45,438 nucleotides of DNA from Paludibacter sp. (GCA_020049515.1 JAIFKQ010000012.1:1-45438), one strand, 5' to 3'. Positions 34,528-44,301 are shown, counted from the first letter of the stretch. Numbers and translations: made by a program. The notes: generated by a model from the sequence alone, not told the origin.

Positions 34528-35160
34528 CTATTTCTCTTGCAATTCTTTATTTCTGGCACGATGAACCCAAATGACACATGCAACAATTATAAGTGCCATT
34601 GGTGGTAAAATCATTAAACCATTATTGGCATACCCAGCTTCATAAAAAGAATGAGGTATAACTTTGAATCCCAACAATGTACCAGAACCTAGCAGTTCAC
34701 GAAAAAAAGCTACGACTACCAATATCCATGCATATCCAAATCCATTTCCAAATCCATCTACAAAAGATTCCCAAGGATTATTAGCCATTGCAAAAGCCTC
34801 CAATCGTCCCATAAGAATACAATTGGTAATAATCAAACCAATATAAACAGATAACTGAACACTAATGTCATAAGCGTAGGCTTTTAGAAATTCGCTTACA
34901 ATTGTAACCAAGGAAGCTACTACCACCAACTGCACAATAATACGAATTCGATTGGGAATTGTATTTCGCAACAATGAAATTATAAGATTTGAGAAAGCTA
35001 CAATAATTGTAACCGACAATCCCATTACCAATGCTGGTTCCAGCTTGGCAGTAACCGCCAATGCTGAACATATTCCGAGTACTTGAACGGTAATAGGATT
35101 ATTTTTGCTTAAAGGTACTAAAAATACCTGTTTTGTTTTTTCCGACAATAATTTACTCAT
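34528..35160 (-). CDS. nqrD: Na+-NQR subunit D
   Basis: A membrane subunit homologous to NqrE. The 210-aa protein begins with NNPITVQVLGICSALAVTAK LEPALVMGLSV and has NCILMGRLEAFAMANNPWES FVDGFGNGFGYAWILVVVAF. Its first four bases overlap the end of nqrC (35157-35160), so the two are translationally coupled. Helices and the two cysteine-containing half-repeats are intact. Confidence 0.97.
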   Translation of the reverse strand: MSKLLSEKTKQVFLVPLSKNNPITVQVLGICSALAVTAKLEPALVMGLSVTIIVAFSNLIISLLRNTIPNRIRIIVQLVVVASLVTIVSEFLKAYAYDISVQLSVYIGLIITNCILMGRLEAFAMANNPWESFVDGFGNGFGYAWILVVVAFFRELLGSGTLLGFKVIPHSFYEAGYANNGLMILPPMALIIVACVIWVHRARNKELQEK

Positions 35161-35876
35161 TTTTTAGCTCCTCCATCTATTGTTTTTAAATACTTTTCGT
35201 ATTGACCAATACAGTTAAGAAGCATTTTCTCTACTCCCTTACTTGTTATAGTACCACCCGAAATACCGTCAATTTGATCTTGCTTATCTGTTGTTTGTCC
35301 TGCTTTCATTACAGCTATCGAAACAAATTCATTTTTGTCATTTAAAATACTTTTACCAATAAATTCAGACTGAAAAGCTGGCAAAGATATTTCAGCGCCC
35401 AAACCAGGCGTTTCACTTGCATGTGAAAAATTGGCACCAAAAATAGTACTTTTGTCTTCATTTAAAGCTATATAGCCCCATATTGGACCCCATAAACCAG
35501 TGCCTCGCAAAGGAATTATATATTTAACCTTACCATCTACATTAGCCACATAGATTGGTAATTTACGCTCTTCCAACTTCTTAGCCAATTCTTTATTTAC
35601 ATCAATATCAAAGGCTTCGTCCTTATTATCTGATATGATTTCTGCATTAGAATTTATTGTTAAAGCTGTTGTTATGTACTTTGTGTACAAAGCCTCTGCA
35701 TCCTGATCCTTAGTATCAATAAGCAACGAACTCAAAATTTGCTTTTTCTTATCTACTTTAACATTTTTGTTTTGGGTATCCTTTAAAGCTCCCGAAACAA
35801 ATGCTAACGTTAAAGCTACAATTACAACCATTACAGTGGCGTATATTAGCGTATAACTGTTACTATTTGTATTCAT
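35157..35876 (-). CDS. nqrC: Na+-NQR subunit C (covalent FMN)
   Basis: A periplasm-facing flavoprotein subunit. One N-terminal helix (about residues 8-28) is followed by an FMN-binding domain. The FMN attachment motif is DGISGGTITSKGV, with the probable attachment threonine T211, a variant (SGGTIT) of the usual SGAT pattern. GTGLWGPIWGYIAL and HASETPGLGAEIS are conserved. The frame could open at a TTG at 35891; the ATG at 35876 gives the usual start MNTNSNSYTLIYATVM. Covalent FMN attachment needs an ApbE transferase, which is not in this window. Confidence 0.96.
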   Translation of the reverse strand: MNTNSNSYTLIYATVMVVIVALTLAFVSGALKDTQNKNVKVDKKKQILSSLLIDTKDQDAEALYTKYITTALTINSNAEIISDNKDEAFDIDVNKELAKKLEERKLPIYVANVDGKVKYIIPLRGTGLWGPIWGYIALNEDKSTIFGANFSHASETPGLGAEISLPAFQSEFIGKSILNDKNEFVSIAVMKAGQTTDKQDQIDGISGGTITSKGVEKMLLNCIGQYEKYLKTIDGGAKK

Positions 35877-35993
35877 AATTTTTAATTTCAATTTTTCAAT
35901 TATATAATCTTATCTAATTCAGAAAGGAGAAATTTGCAAACCGTTTTTTTTTATAACAAAAAATAAACTGCCAACTCCAAATTACAGCAGAAA

Positions 35994-37190
35994 TTATTTG
36001 ACAATACGCTTCAAACGTCTTTTTATATTTGCTTCTACTACGTAATAATCAATTAAAGGAGCAAAAATATTCATTAACAATATTGCAAGCATCATTCCTT
36101 CAGGATAGCCTGGATTTAATACCCTTATAATTATTGTCATAGCACCAATCAAAAATCCATAAATATATTTACCTGTTTCGGTACGAGCAGAAGTAACAGG
36201 GTCGGTGGCCATAAATACTGCACCAAATGCAAATCCACCAAAAACCAAGTGATTGAACCAAGGAAAATGAGCGGCTGCTGTATTTGGTCCCCACATATTA
36301 AATACTAATGCCAAAATGGCACCTCCAGCAAAAACAGAAAACATCGTTTTCCAACTTGCCACCCCTGTTATTAAAAGAACAGCTGCACCAATTAGAATTG
36401 CTAAAGTAGAAGTTTCGCCAATAGATCCAGGAATAAATCCCAAGAAACCATCGATAAAACCAATTGGATTGCCAAGAATGTTTGTAATTTGAGGATTTGA
36501 AATTTCGGAGGTAGCAACCTGTCCAAGTACTGTTGCACCCGAATAACCATCTACAGGAGTTCCGGCACCTAATCCAAAGGTTTGCGCTGTACGAACCCAT
36601 ACCACATCGCCCGACATAAAGGTAGGATATGCAAAAAACAAAAATGCACGCGTAACTAAAGCCACGTTAAATATATTCATACCCGTTCCACCAAAAACCT
36701 CTTTAGCAAAAATTACCGCAAAAGCAGTTGCAACGGCTACCATCCAAAGTGGCGTATCAATAGGAACTATAAGTGGAATGAGAAAACCAGAAACCAAAAA
36801 ACCCTCTTGAATTTCATGTCCTTTAATTTGTGCTACCGTAAACTCAATGCCCAGTCCTACACCATAAGAAACTACAATAAATGGTAGAACAGCTAAAAAT
36901 CCATATATAAATTCTGACCATAATCCTACTGATTGCCCAATGGCTAAAAAATGCTGATAACCAACATTATACATACCAAATAATAAAGCTGGTACGAGTG
37001 CCAAAATTACAATTACCATGGTACGTTTTGTATCAGCAGCATCATGTATATGGGTTCCGCTTTTGGAAGTAGCATTTGGAACGAACAAAAATGTTTCCAA
37101 ACCATCAAAAATCGAATGAAGCTTCTCTAATTTTCCACCTTTTTCAAAATGCGGCTTCTGTTTATCTATAAAATTTTTAAGTGCACTCAT
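35994..37190 (-). CDS. nqrB: Na+-NQR subunit B (covalent FMN, ion channel)
   Basis: The main membrane subunit, with ten helices expected, that carries the sodium pathway and a covalent FMN. At 398 aa it includes DGYSGAT with FMN-threonine T220, FGGTGMNIFNVALVTRAFLF and the family N-terminus EKLHSIFDGLETFLFVPNAT. Proton/sodium-path acidic residues such as those in FAKEVFGG are present. It is 142 bp downstream of nqrA and 117 bp upstream of nqrC on the same transcript. Confidence 0.97.
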   Translation of the reverse strand: MSALKNFIDKQKPHFEKGGKLEKLHSIFDGLETFLFVPNATSKSGTHIHDAADTKRTMVIVILALVPALLFGMYNVGYQHFLAIGQSVGLWSEFIYGFLAVLPFIVVSYGVGLGIEFTVAQIKGHEIQEGFLVSGFLIPLIVPIDTPLWMVAVATAFAVIFAKEVFGGTGMNIFNVALVTRAFLFFAYPTFMSGDVVWVRTAQTFGLGAGTPVDGYSGATVLGQVATSEISNPQITNILGNPIGFIDGFLGFIPGSIGETSTLAILIGAAVLLITGVASWKTMFSVFAGGAILALVFNMWGPNTAAAHFPWFNHLVFGGFAFGAVFMATDPVTSARTETGKYIYGFLIGAMTIIIRVLNPGYPEGMMLAILLMNIFAPLIDYYVVEANIKRRLKRIVK

Positions 37191-37332
37191 ATTTTTATTT
37201 GTAATAATAACCCTATACCGAAAAACATCGGAACAAATTAAAGGGCTGAAGTTAGTTTTGTTTTGTCAAATGTCTTAATTTCAATGCTTCAAAATTAGTG
37301 CTTTTACTAACGCTTTTAAAAGCAAAATTGAA

Positions 37333-38721
37333 TTACTCCATTTCTTTTTTCATATTGTCCAACGCTTTCCGAACAATCAGTTGCAGAGGTAATTTAGAAG
37401 TACAAACAAATTCGCAAAGTGCCACATCTTCGGGTGCAATTTCATAAGCACCAAGGGCTTCCATTTTATCAATATTCCCAGCAATCATTGCCTTAATAAG
37501 AAATTCGGGTAAAATATCCATTGGCAATACTTTATCATATTCGCCCGACATAACTATTGCACGTACCCCGCCAAGCAAGCGAGCATCATACTCATAATTT
37601 ATTTTCCCAAAAAGTTTCTGGATTAATTTGTTGTTGGTAATTCCATTAAAATACATGCGGGTAGTACTAAATTTATTGAAACGAGGCATAGCCCATCCAA
37701 ATAATTCGTGGGTTTCGCTCCCTTCAGCAATCACTGTTATTTGCGATGAAAATGGATCTAGAAAACCGTTGGCAGAAATTTGCAAACCACTTAGAACATT
37801 GCCACTAATGAAGCGTAATGTTTTAGTTGAATTTATATTCGATTTAACAAACGGCTCTATATTACTACCAACCAATGTTTTAAAGTATCTTGGATTTGTA
37901 ACTTCTGGGCCAGTAAGTGCAATTGTTTTTGTCAAGTCAACAATTCCTTTATTGAAAAAACGACCTATAAACAACACATCTTGTACATTTATAGTCCACA
38001 CCACATCTCCTTTATTAATCGGATTGGTGTGGTGAATTTGAATTCCAACATTGCCTATGGGGTGCTTTCCATCATACTCGGTTATTTCCACATTTTTTGT
38101 AGCACGAAAATCGGTAGAAGCAGTTCCAGCTTTAATACCAAGTTGTACTTTTCTAAAAGTCAACTTTTGTATTGCATCAATTCCTGCTTGAAAATCAGCA
38201 GTTTGTCCCTTTAAAATAAATTCATAATCTGGAGCAAGTGGTGCAGTATCAAAAGTAGAGATGTAAATGGCTTTTGGTGTGTGAGTTGGATTGGCAATTA
38301 CATCGTAAGGTCGTTGTTTGATAAACGACCAAAGTCCAGATGTTAGTAATTGAGCTTTTATTTGTTCGCCAGAAAGACTAGAAACAGGCTTCACATCAAA
38401 CTTCTGATACGAAGTGATAGCCTCACGTTGGATAGTAATACTTAACACTTTTCTACGATCGCCACGGGTAACTGCTAAAATGTTACCACTTACGGGTGAC
38501 ACAAAATTCATTTCCAGAAAAGTTTTATCATGAAAAATGGGTGAGCCAGCTTTTACCTTATCACCTTCTTTTACCATTAATTTTGGTATAATTCCACGAT
38601 AATGGTCAGGAATTAATGCGATAACTTCAGAAATTAGCGAATTTTCAGAAACAATTTGCTCTTGTGCTTTACCACTTAACTGAATGTCCAAGCCACGTTT
38701 TGTTTTTATTAGGTTAGCCAT
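37333..38721 (-). CDS. nqrA: Na+-NQR subunit A
   Basis: A cytoplasmic subunit near the quinone site, first gene of the operon. At 462 aa it begins LIKTKRGLDIQLSGKAQEQI and shows PKLMVKEGDKVKAGSPIF and GVQIHHTNP-like segments (here GNVGIQIHHTNPINKGDVVW). The C-terminal ARLLGGVRAIVMSGEYDKVL PMDILPEFLIKAM and CEFVCTSKLPLQ regions are typical of the quinone-proximal domain. No iron-sulfur motif is expected. A TAGTTTTG box lies 57 bp upstream on the minus strand. Confidence 0.97.
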   Translation of the reverse strand: MANLIKTKRGLDIQLSGKAQEQIVSENSLISEVIALIPDHYRGIIPKLMVKEGDKVKAGSPIFHDKTFLEMNFVSPVSGNILAVTRGDRRKVLSITIQREAITSYQKFDVKPVSSLSGEQIKAQLLTSGLWSFIKQRPYDVIANPTHTPKAIYISTFDTAPLAPDYEFILKGQTADFQAGIDAIQKLTFRKVQLGIKAGTASTDFRATKNVEITEYDGKHPIGNVGIQIHHTNPINKGDVVWTINVQDVLFIGRFFNKGIVDLTKTIALTGPEVTNPRYFKTLVGSNIEPFVKSNINSTKTLRFISGNVLSGLQISANGFLDPFSSQITVIAEGSETHELFGWAMPRFNKFSTTRMYFNGITNNKLIQKLFGKINYEYDARLLGGVRAIVMSGEYDKVLPMDILPEFLIKAMIAGNIDKMEALGAYEIAPEDVALCEFVCTSKLPLQLIVRKALDNMKKEME

Positions 38722-38777
38722 ATAAGTAATTAATAATGAATTATAAAGTGTTTATTAAGTATTGATAACACTAGTAC

Positions 38778-38785
38778 CAAAACTA
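38778..38785 (-). promoter_or_regulatory. Candidate -7 box (TAGTTTTG) for the nqr operon
   Basis: Minus-strand TAnnTTTG match 57 bp before nqrA. No -33 TTG at 19-21 bp was found, so the call is tentative. Confidence 0.35.
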
Positions 38786-39029
38786 GAACAAAACTTCCAA
38801 ATTATATTGTAAATGGTACAATATAGAAACAATAATAATCAATTTCAATCAAAAAATGCGTAATAATAATTGCAACTAAACTTCCGTTTCTCAAATAGAT
38901 AATTGTAACAAGCGCATTATCCTTCACTTAATCTAAACTGAAAGAATATATGCATATATCAAAAAGTGCTGTAAAAGTACATTTATTTAATCATTCAACA
39001 ATTACAATTAAAGAAAAATTTCGTTATTT

Positions 39030-39181
39030 GAGTCTGCTCCGATAAGTCGATTTTATATTTTTGAACGTTAAGAACGGAAAGACACAAAGACGCAAAGGTT
39101 TGAAATACAGAGAATAAATTTCTTTACGTCTTAGCAACTTAGTGTTTTTCAGTTAAAATAAACACTTATCGGAGTGGACTC
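39030..39181 (-). repeat. Terminal-inverted-repeat (MITE-like) element, copy 2
   Basis: The reverse complement matches copy 1 (18428-18581) end to end. It starts GAGTCCACTCCGATAAGTG, with CTAAG, AAGACGTAAAG, TTTGTGTCTTT and AACGTTCAAAAA blocks, and ends ATCGACTTATCGGAGCAGACTC. TTATTT lies on both flanks and may be a 6-bp target duplication, though copy 1 does not show one. Confidence 0.8.
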
Positions 39182-39240
39182 TTATTTGTTTTCAACAATT
39201 TTATATTACTTGTTTTTTATTGTTATTCCGCTAAAATGCT

Positions 39241-39248
39241 TATTTTTG
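39241..39248 (+). promoter_or_regulatory. -7 box (TATTTTTG) for the T9SS plug-domain gene
   Basis: Located 33 bp before the ATG at 39282. A TTG at 39220-39222 is 18 bp upstream, close to the standard -33 spacing. Confidence 0.6.
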
Positions 39249-39281
39249 TACACTATAATTACCATTGCAATTAACTAAAAT

Positions 39282-40538
39282 ATGTCTCGAATGAAAAATC
39301 AAATATTTTCACTCATAATACTTTCAAGCCTAAATCTTTTTTCTCAAACAATTAACAGAACTTTATTATTCAATCCCCAAATAAAAACATTGCAAATAGG
39401 TGTTCAGGGAGAGAAACTAGGTTTACCAATATTAGAGCTTAATGGTGCTAATACATTAAAAGTTAGCTTCGACGAAATGTCTCATGAAACTCATTCATAT
39501 TCTTATAAAGTGTTGCACTGCAATGCAGATTGGACTTTATCTAATCTTAATTCCAATGAATATCTTGGTGGGTTTACTACGGGCAATATAAATGATTTTA
39601 CACTATCGGTTAACACGACTTTTCTATACACCCATTATCAATTTAATATCCCCAACGAGGATATGAATTTTAAGATTTCTGGAAATTATTTGCTTATTAT
39701 TTATGAAGATAATGTGATAGAAAAACCTATTGCGCAAGCTTGTTTTTCAATAGTAGAACCACGTGTTTATATAACTCCAAATTTGCGTGGAAATACTGAT
39801 ACAGAAATAAATGAACGATTACAACAATTGGATTTTGAAGTTGAATTAAATGGTTATTTGGTACGAGATGCTGCCTCAGAAATTAAAGTTGTTGTTCGTC
39901 AAAACAATAGAACCGACAATCAAGTAACTGACATTAAACCAACTTTTTTATCAAATTCAAAACTAAGCTTTATCAACAATAAAGCATTGATTTTTGAGGG
40001 GGGATATGAATATCATCGTTTCGATATTTCGTCGGTTTATGGAGGAGGCGAAGGTGTAGAAAATATCCGTTATAATCGCACAAATTATGTTGCAAATTTA
40101 TATGAGAATAAAATTACAACTTCTAAAACATATATGCAAGAAATGGATGTGAACGGTAAATATGTAATTAATATGCAAAATGCGCAAGATGATAATGTGG
40201 AGGCTGATTATATGTATGTAAATTTCAGTCTGGCTGCTAAAAACCCATTTTTTGATGGTCAAATATACTTGGGCGGTGAGTTTAATTTCAACTTAATGAA
40301 TGATATTTCGCGCATGAAATATGATTTGAACAAAGAATCCTACGTTCAAACAGTATTGTTAAAACAGGGAGGGTACAATTATCAGTATTGGTTTCTACCT
40401 AAGGGAGAAAGAGCGGCAACTACAGAGCGAATAGATGGAACTTATTGGCAAACCCGCAACGAATATAGCATTTACATATATCACAGGGGTTGGGGCGACA
40501 GGTATGACAGGCTGGTTGGAGTTAAAGGATTGGAATAA
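39282..40538 (+). CDS. Type IX secretion system plug-domain protein (DUF5103)
   Basis: A 418-aa exported protein. The first 22 residues are a signal peptide (MSRMKNQIFSLIILSSLNLF, then SQ). DUF5103 follows, starting with TINRTLLFNPQIKTLQIGVQ. The family-typical SYKVLHCNADWTLSNLNSNE YLGG and ISSVYGGGEGVENIRYNRTN are present, ending GWGDRYDRLVGVKGLE. DUF5103 proteins include the plug that closes the periplasmic side of the SprA pore in type IX secretion. No porU/V or sprA genes are near, so role assignment rests on the domain. The ATG at 39282 is used; one at 39291 is equally compatible. The aspartate kinase follows after 46 bp. Confidence 0.82.
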   Translation: MSRMKNQIFSLIILSSLNLFSQTINRTLLFNPQIKTLQIGVQGEKLGLPILELNGANTLKVSFDEMSHETHSYSYKVLHCNADWTLSNLNSNEYLGGFTTGNINDFTLSVNTTFLYTHYQFNIPNEDMNFKISGNYLLIIYEDNVIEKPIAQACFSIVEPRVYITPNLRGNTDTEINERLQQLDFEVELNGYLVRDAASEIKVVVRQNNRTDNQVTDIKPTFLSNSKLSFINNKALIFEGGYEYHRFDISSVYGGGEGVENIRYNRTNYVANLYENKITTSKTYMQEMDVNGKYVINMQNAQDDNVEADYMYVNFSLAAKNPFFDGQIYLGGEFNFNLMNDISRMKYDLNKESYVQTVLLKQGGYNYQYWFLPKGERAATTERIDGTYWQTRNEYSIYIYHRGWGDRYDRLVGVKGLE

Positions 40539-40584
40539 AATGTTGATAATTTTAATTTGAAATAAATAGAAAATTAGTAGTATT

Positions 40585-41856
40585 ATGAAAGTTTACAAAT
40601 TTGGCGGCGCATCGGTGCGCTCCGCAGAAGGTATCCGCAACATTTTAAGTATTGTTTCGGGGGTTAATGACAATTTATTTATTGTTATTTCGGCAATGGG
40701 AAAAACTACCAATGCAATGGAAATAGTATTGGAGCATTTTATGAAAACTAATCGCAAAGAGGCTTTGCAAAAGTTGGAAGAAGTAGAAACCTATCATTAT
40801 GAGATTATTAAAGAGCTATTTGCGAAACCAGAAAATGGCTATGTGGTTATAGATTCACTATTTTCGGAACTAAAAGAGTTTATAGCTACTAGTATTGGGG
40901 ATGATTATGATTGTTGGTACGACCGCTTAGTTTCTTATGGTGAGGTTATTTCTACGCGTATCATTTCTGCATATTTATCCGAATCGGGCATTGTAAATGA
41001 ATGGTTGGATATGCGGAGCTTGCTTGTTACCGACAGTAAATTCCGTGAAGCCAATGTGCGCATGGACGCCTCGCAGGTACGCTTGCAAAATGCTGCCGAT
41101 TTTAAAACCCAACGCATTTATATAGGTCAAGGTTTTATTGGTGCAAATATAAAAGGCGACCCCACTACCCTTGGACGCGAAGGTTCGGATTATTCTGCCG
41201 CCATAGTTGCAAATTTACTGAATGCTGAAAGTGTTACAATTTGGAAGGATGTACCTGGCATCCTAAATGCAGACCCACGTTTGTTTGAAAACACGGTGCT
41301 AATTCCGGAACTCACCTACTTAGATGCAGTAGAATTGGCCTACAGTGGAGCACAAATTATTCACCCAAAAACCATTAAACCACTGGAGAATAAAGGAATA
41401 CCACTTTATGTAAGTCCGTTTGGAAATCCTACCGAAAAAGGATCGGTAATAAAAGCCGTTACCGAAAAGCCGATTGATATTCCAGTTTTAATACTGCGAA
41501 AAAATCAAGTTTTAGTAACCATTCGTCCCCGCGATTTTTCGTTTGTATTGGAAGAAAGCCTCTCAAAAGCCTTTTTGATAATGAATAAACACCGCCTCAA
41601 GGTATCGTTAATTCAAAATTCGGCCATCAGTATTTCGGTATGTGTGGAAAATAATCGATATCTGACAGATGCTTTAGACGAACTGGGTAATGAATTTAAA
41701 GTAACATACAACGATGGTTTAGAACTGCTCACTATCAGAGGAATAACAGATGAAATAGTTGCAAAAACCACCAAAGACCGTACGATTTTGTTATTGCAAC
41801 GCACTAGAAGAAGTGGTCGGTTTTTGATGAAAGAAACCTTAGTAATTAAAAGTTGA
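40585..41856 (+). CDS. lysC: Aspartate kinase (monofunctional)
   Basis: Phosphorylates L-aspartate, the first step toward lysine, threonine and methionine. At 423 aa it is monofunctional, with no homoserine dehydrogenase domain. The kinase domain has KFGGASVRSAEGIRN (residues 4-18), LGREGSDYSAAIVANLLNAE and TIWKDVPGILNADPR. The C-terminal part (about 300-423) should hold ACT regulatory domains but is divergent. Which end-product controls it cannot be told. It is probably cotranscribed with the upstream DUF5103 gene. A bidirectional terminator lies downstream. The symbol reflects the usual name for a monofunctional enzyme. Confidence 0.9.
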   Translation: MKVYKFGGASVRSAEGIRNILSIVSGVNDNLFIVISAMGKTTNAMEIVLEHFMKTNRKEALQKLEEVETYHYEIIKELFAKPENGYVVIDSLFSELKEFIATSIGDDYDCWYDRLVSYGEVISTRIISAYLSESGIVNEWLDMRSLLVTDSKFREANVRMDASQVRLQNAADFKTQRIYIGQGFIGANIKGDPTTLGREGSDYSAAIVANLLNAESVTIWKDVPGILNADPRLFENTVLIPELTYLDAVELAYSGAQIIHPKTIKPLENKGIPLYVSPFGNPTEKGSVIKAVTEKPIDIPVLILRKNQVLVTIRPRDFSFVLEESLSKAFLIMNKHRLKVSLIQNSAISISVCVENNRYLTDALDELGNEFKVTYNDGLELLTIRGITDEIVAKTTKDRTILLLQRTRRSGRFLMKETLVIKS

Positions 41857-41942
41857 AATTAACTCACTTAATTCAGCAATTAATTATGGATTAACCAATT
41901 CTTTAATAACTTAATTATTGAACTTAGATATCCATAAAACGC

Positions 41943-41980
41943 AAAAAACCGTTTGATTTATTTTCAAGCGGTTTTTTTTT
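41943..41980. terminator. Bidirectional terminator between aspartate kinase and the SDR gene
   Basis: AAAAAACCGTTTGA pairs with TCAAGCGGTTTTTT (one G-T pair), with A and T runs on either side. It serves two convergent genes. Confidence 0.88.
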
Positions 41981-41995
41981 ATTTAATGGATTGTA

Positions 41996-42640
41996 TCATT
42001 TTGCCAATTCAAAAACTTTTTCGAGCGTGTAGGTGGCTGATTGTGTTTTCTCTGCTGCATTTATCATTGCTTTAGCCACTTCACGGGCTTGAATTGGTTT
42101 GTAACGGTTGAAGAATCCCAATTTATTTAAACCATTCATAACTGAAAGTCCAATGCTTTCACCCAATCGCTTTTCGGTTCTATCACCCGCCAATTGTCCG
42201 GGTTGCAAAATACTAATTACCTTGAATGGCAATGTTTTAACCGTATCTTCAAGCTGACCTTTCATTTTCATATAAAAAGTACTGGATTTTGAACTTGCAC
42301 CAGCCGAAGAGACCACCACATAAGCAGGAACACCATTATTCGCTGCAAAATTAGCAACCCAATATTGATAATTATAATCAACATTAAATTGTGCATCTTT
42401 GTTTTTAGCTTTGGCAATGGTAGTTCCCAAAGTAGAAAACAACACATCGCCTGCTATCAATGCACTCCATTTTTCAGTTTTTTCAAAATCCACAATCTGT
42501 TCATTAAGTTTGGGATGACTTACACCACTTGGACGACGAACAAATGAAACAATTTCTGAATAGAGTTCTGATTGCAATAATAATTTTATAAGTTGTGTGC
42601 CCACCATCCCTGTAGCACCAATAACAATTGCTTTTTTCAT
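41996..42640 (-). CDS. Atypical NAD(P)-binding SDR (HTATIP2-like)
   Basis: A 214-aa Rossmann protein with the nucleotide motif GATGMVG (residues 8-14). GDVLFSTLGTTIAKAKNKDA and YVVVSSAGASSKSSTFYMKM KG follow, patterns seen in the HTATIP2/YbjT-like atypical SDR group. KVISILQPGQLAGDRTEKRL GE closes the family signature. The substrate is unknown; it may be a redox sensor or a reductase. It is 127 bp after the UDP-sugar dehydrogenase gene, with no terminator with a T tract between them. Confidence 0.85.
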   Translation of the reverse strand: MKKAIVIGATGMVGTQLIKLLLQSELYSEIVSFVRRPSGVSHPKLNEQIVDFEKTEKWSALIAGDVLFSTLGTTIAKAKNKDAQFNVDYNYQYWVANFAANNGVPAYVVVSSAGASSKSSTFYMKMKGQLEDTVKTLPFKVISILQPGQLAGDRTEKRLGESIGLSVMNGLNKLGFFNRYKPIQAREVAKAMINAAEKTQSATYTLEKVFELAK

Positions 42641-42767
42641 TATTCAGCTTTTTGAGGTTTGTCCTGTAAAAATATTACTTATACTAAACGATATAAATAA
42701 AGGCAAAAACTCATTTGTTATTTGCCTATATCTATGTGTAAATATTGTTACCTGACTTAAAAAAAAC

Positions 42768-44057
42768 TTATAAACGTCCGTCCACCCAGCGTCTGTCAAC
42801 CACTGCTTTAGCATCAAAAACAACAGCCCCAATGGCATTATAATGCTCAAAATCAATGTCCTTAAATTCATCGTGAGAAACGGCAAGTAACACGGCCTGA
42901 TATTTTTTTGATTTGTCCAATTCGGAGATAATTTCCACCCCATACTCATGTTTTACTTCTTCGGCCGAAGCCCAAGGATCGTAAATGTCAACATGCAAGC
43001 CAAATTCCACTAGTTCTCGGTAAATATCAATAACTTTGGTGTTGCGAATATCGGGGCAATTTTCTTTAAAGGTCACACCAAGAATCAACACTTTTGAGCC
43101 TTTGATAGTGTGATTTTTATGTATCATCAACTTCAACACTTTATTGGCAATAAATGGTGCGATGCTATTATTTACATGGCGACCAGAAAGTATAACTTTT
43201 GGCACATATCCCAACGATTCTGCTTTGCTAGCCAAATAATATGGATCTACACTGATGCAATGACCACCGACCAAACCTGGACGATATTTAAGAAAATTCC
43301 ATTTTGTTCCAGCAGCATCTAATACATCATTGGTATCAATACCCACTTTATCAAAAATTAAAGCCAATTCATTTACAAACGAAATATTTACATCGCGCTG
43401 CGCATTTTCGATAATTTTAGAAGCTTCTGCTACTTTAATGCTTGGTGCTTTATGAGTTCCAGCAGTTATAATGGACGCATAAAGGCCATCTACACGGTCG
43501 GCAATTTCTGGTGTAGAGCCAGAAGTTACTTTCATTATTTTAGTAAGTGTATTTATTTTATCGCCCGGATTAATACGCTCTGGACTGTAACCCGCAAAAA
43601 AATCGGTATTGAAAACCAAACCCGAATGCTTTTCAATTACAGGAACACAATCTTCTTCGGTACATCCTGGATAAGTGGTTGATTCATAAATAACAATATC
43701 GTTTTTGCTAATTACCCTGCCCAACATTTCCGATGCCTTAAAGAGCGGCGTTAAATCGGGCATATTAAATTGATTGATTGGAGTTGGTACAGTTACAATA
43801 TAAGTGTTATATCCCTTTAAATCATCTTCGTTTGAAGAGAATGAAAGTCCGCATTCTGGATTTATGTTTCTTAAACTAGTAGCTTCCAGCAAACTATCCA
43901 AATCGGCCTCTAATGTATGATCAAATCCCTGCTTTAATTCTGCTACCCGCTCTTTATTTATGTCAAAACCAAGCACATTGTATTTCTTTCCAAACTCAAT
44001 AGCGAGTGGTAAACCAACATATCCTAAACCAATAATAGCAATTTTGAAGTTTTTCAT
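42768..44057 (-). CDS. UDP-N-acetylhexosamine dehydrogenase (WbpO/TviB-like)
   Basis: Oxidises C6 of a UDP-N-acetylhexosamine to the uronic acid, a precursor of capsule or O-antigen. At 429 aa it has an N-terminal Rossmann domain (GLGYVG at residues 10-15), central helices, the catalytic cysteine C267 in GLVGGHCISVDPYY and K214 in AEASKIIENAQRDVNIS. The C-terminal domain has LGVTFKENCPDIRNTKV. The PTPINQFNMPDLTPL segment and IYESTTYPGCTEEDC favour the UDP-GalNAcA (TviB/WbpO) group over UDP-glucose dehydrogenase. No polysaccharide cluster is adjacent in the window. A TATCTTTG box lies 145 bp upstream. Confidence 0.92.
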   Translation of the reverse strand: MKNFKIAIIGLGYVGLPLAIEFGKKYNVLGFDINKERVAELKQGFDHTLEADLDSLLEATSLRNINPECGLSFSSNEDDLKGYNTYIVTVPTPINQFNMPDLTPLFKASEMLGRVISKNDIVIYESTTYPGCTEEDCVPVIEKHSGLVFNTDFFAGYSPERINPGDKINTLTKIMKVTSGSTPEIADRVDGLYASIITAGTHKAPSIKVAEASKIIENAQRDVNISFVNELALIFDKVGIDTNDVLDAAGTKWNFLKYRPGLVGGHCISVDPYYLASKAESLGYVPKVILSGRHVNNSIAPFIANKVLKLMIHKNHTIKGSKVLILGVTFKENCPDIRNTKVIDIYRELVEFGLHVDIYDPWASAEEVKHEYGVEIISELDKSKKYQAVLLAVSHDEFKDIDFEHYNAIGAVVFDAKAVVDRRWVDGRL

Positions 44058-44201
44058 CGAATTATTTTTTTAATTTTTTTTGTGTCTAATGCGAATACTG
44101 AAATATGACAAGAATAAATTACTGACAAAATTATTGAACTTAATCAGAAAAAAATATTTGAACGCCCAGCTTATGAAGTAATTAATACATCTAAAGGATT
44201 G

Positions 44202-44209
44202 CAAAGATA
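44202..44209 (-). promoter_or_regulatory. -7 box (TATCTTTG) for the UDP-sugar dehydrogenase gene
   Basis: Minus-strand box identical to those before the HAD gene and the tRNA-Ser remnant. It is 145 bp upstream of the start at 44057. Confidence 0.5.
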
Positions 44210-44301
44210 ATATAAAGCATTCAAAATACCCTAAAATAAACTATAAAAATAAGACATAAATCCATGAATTAACGTCAATATTAAGATTGAATTAAAAAAT
44301 A

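Larger units (their letters stand above)
38722..39281. other. 560-bp divergent spacer with repeat copy 2
   Basis: It lies between nqrA and the T9SS plug-domain gene. It holds a candidate minus-strand nqr box (38778-38785), the inverted-repeat element (39030-39181) and the plus-strand box at 39241-39248. No gene was found. Confidence 0.55.
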
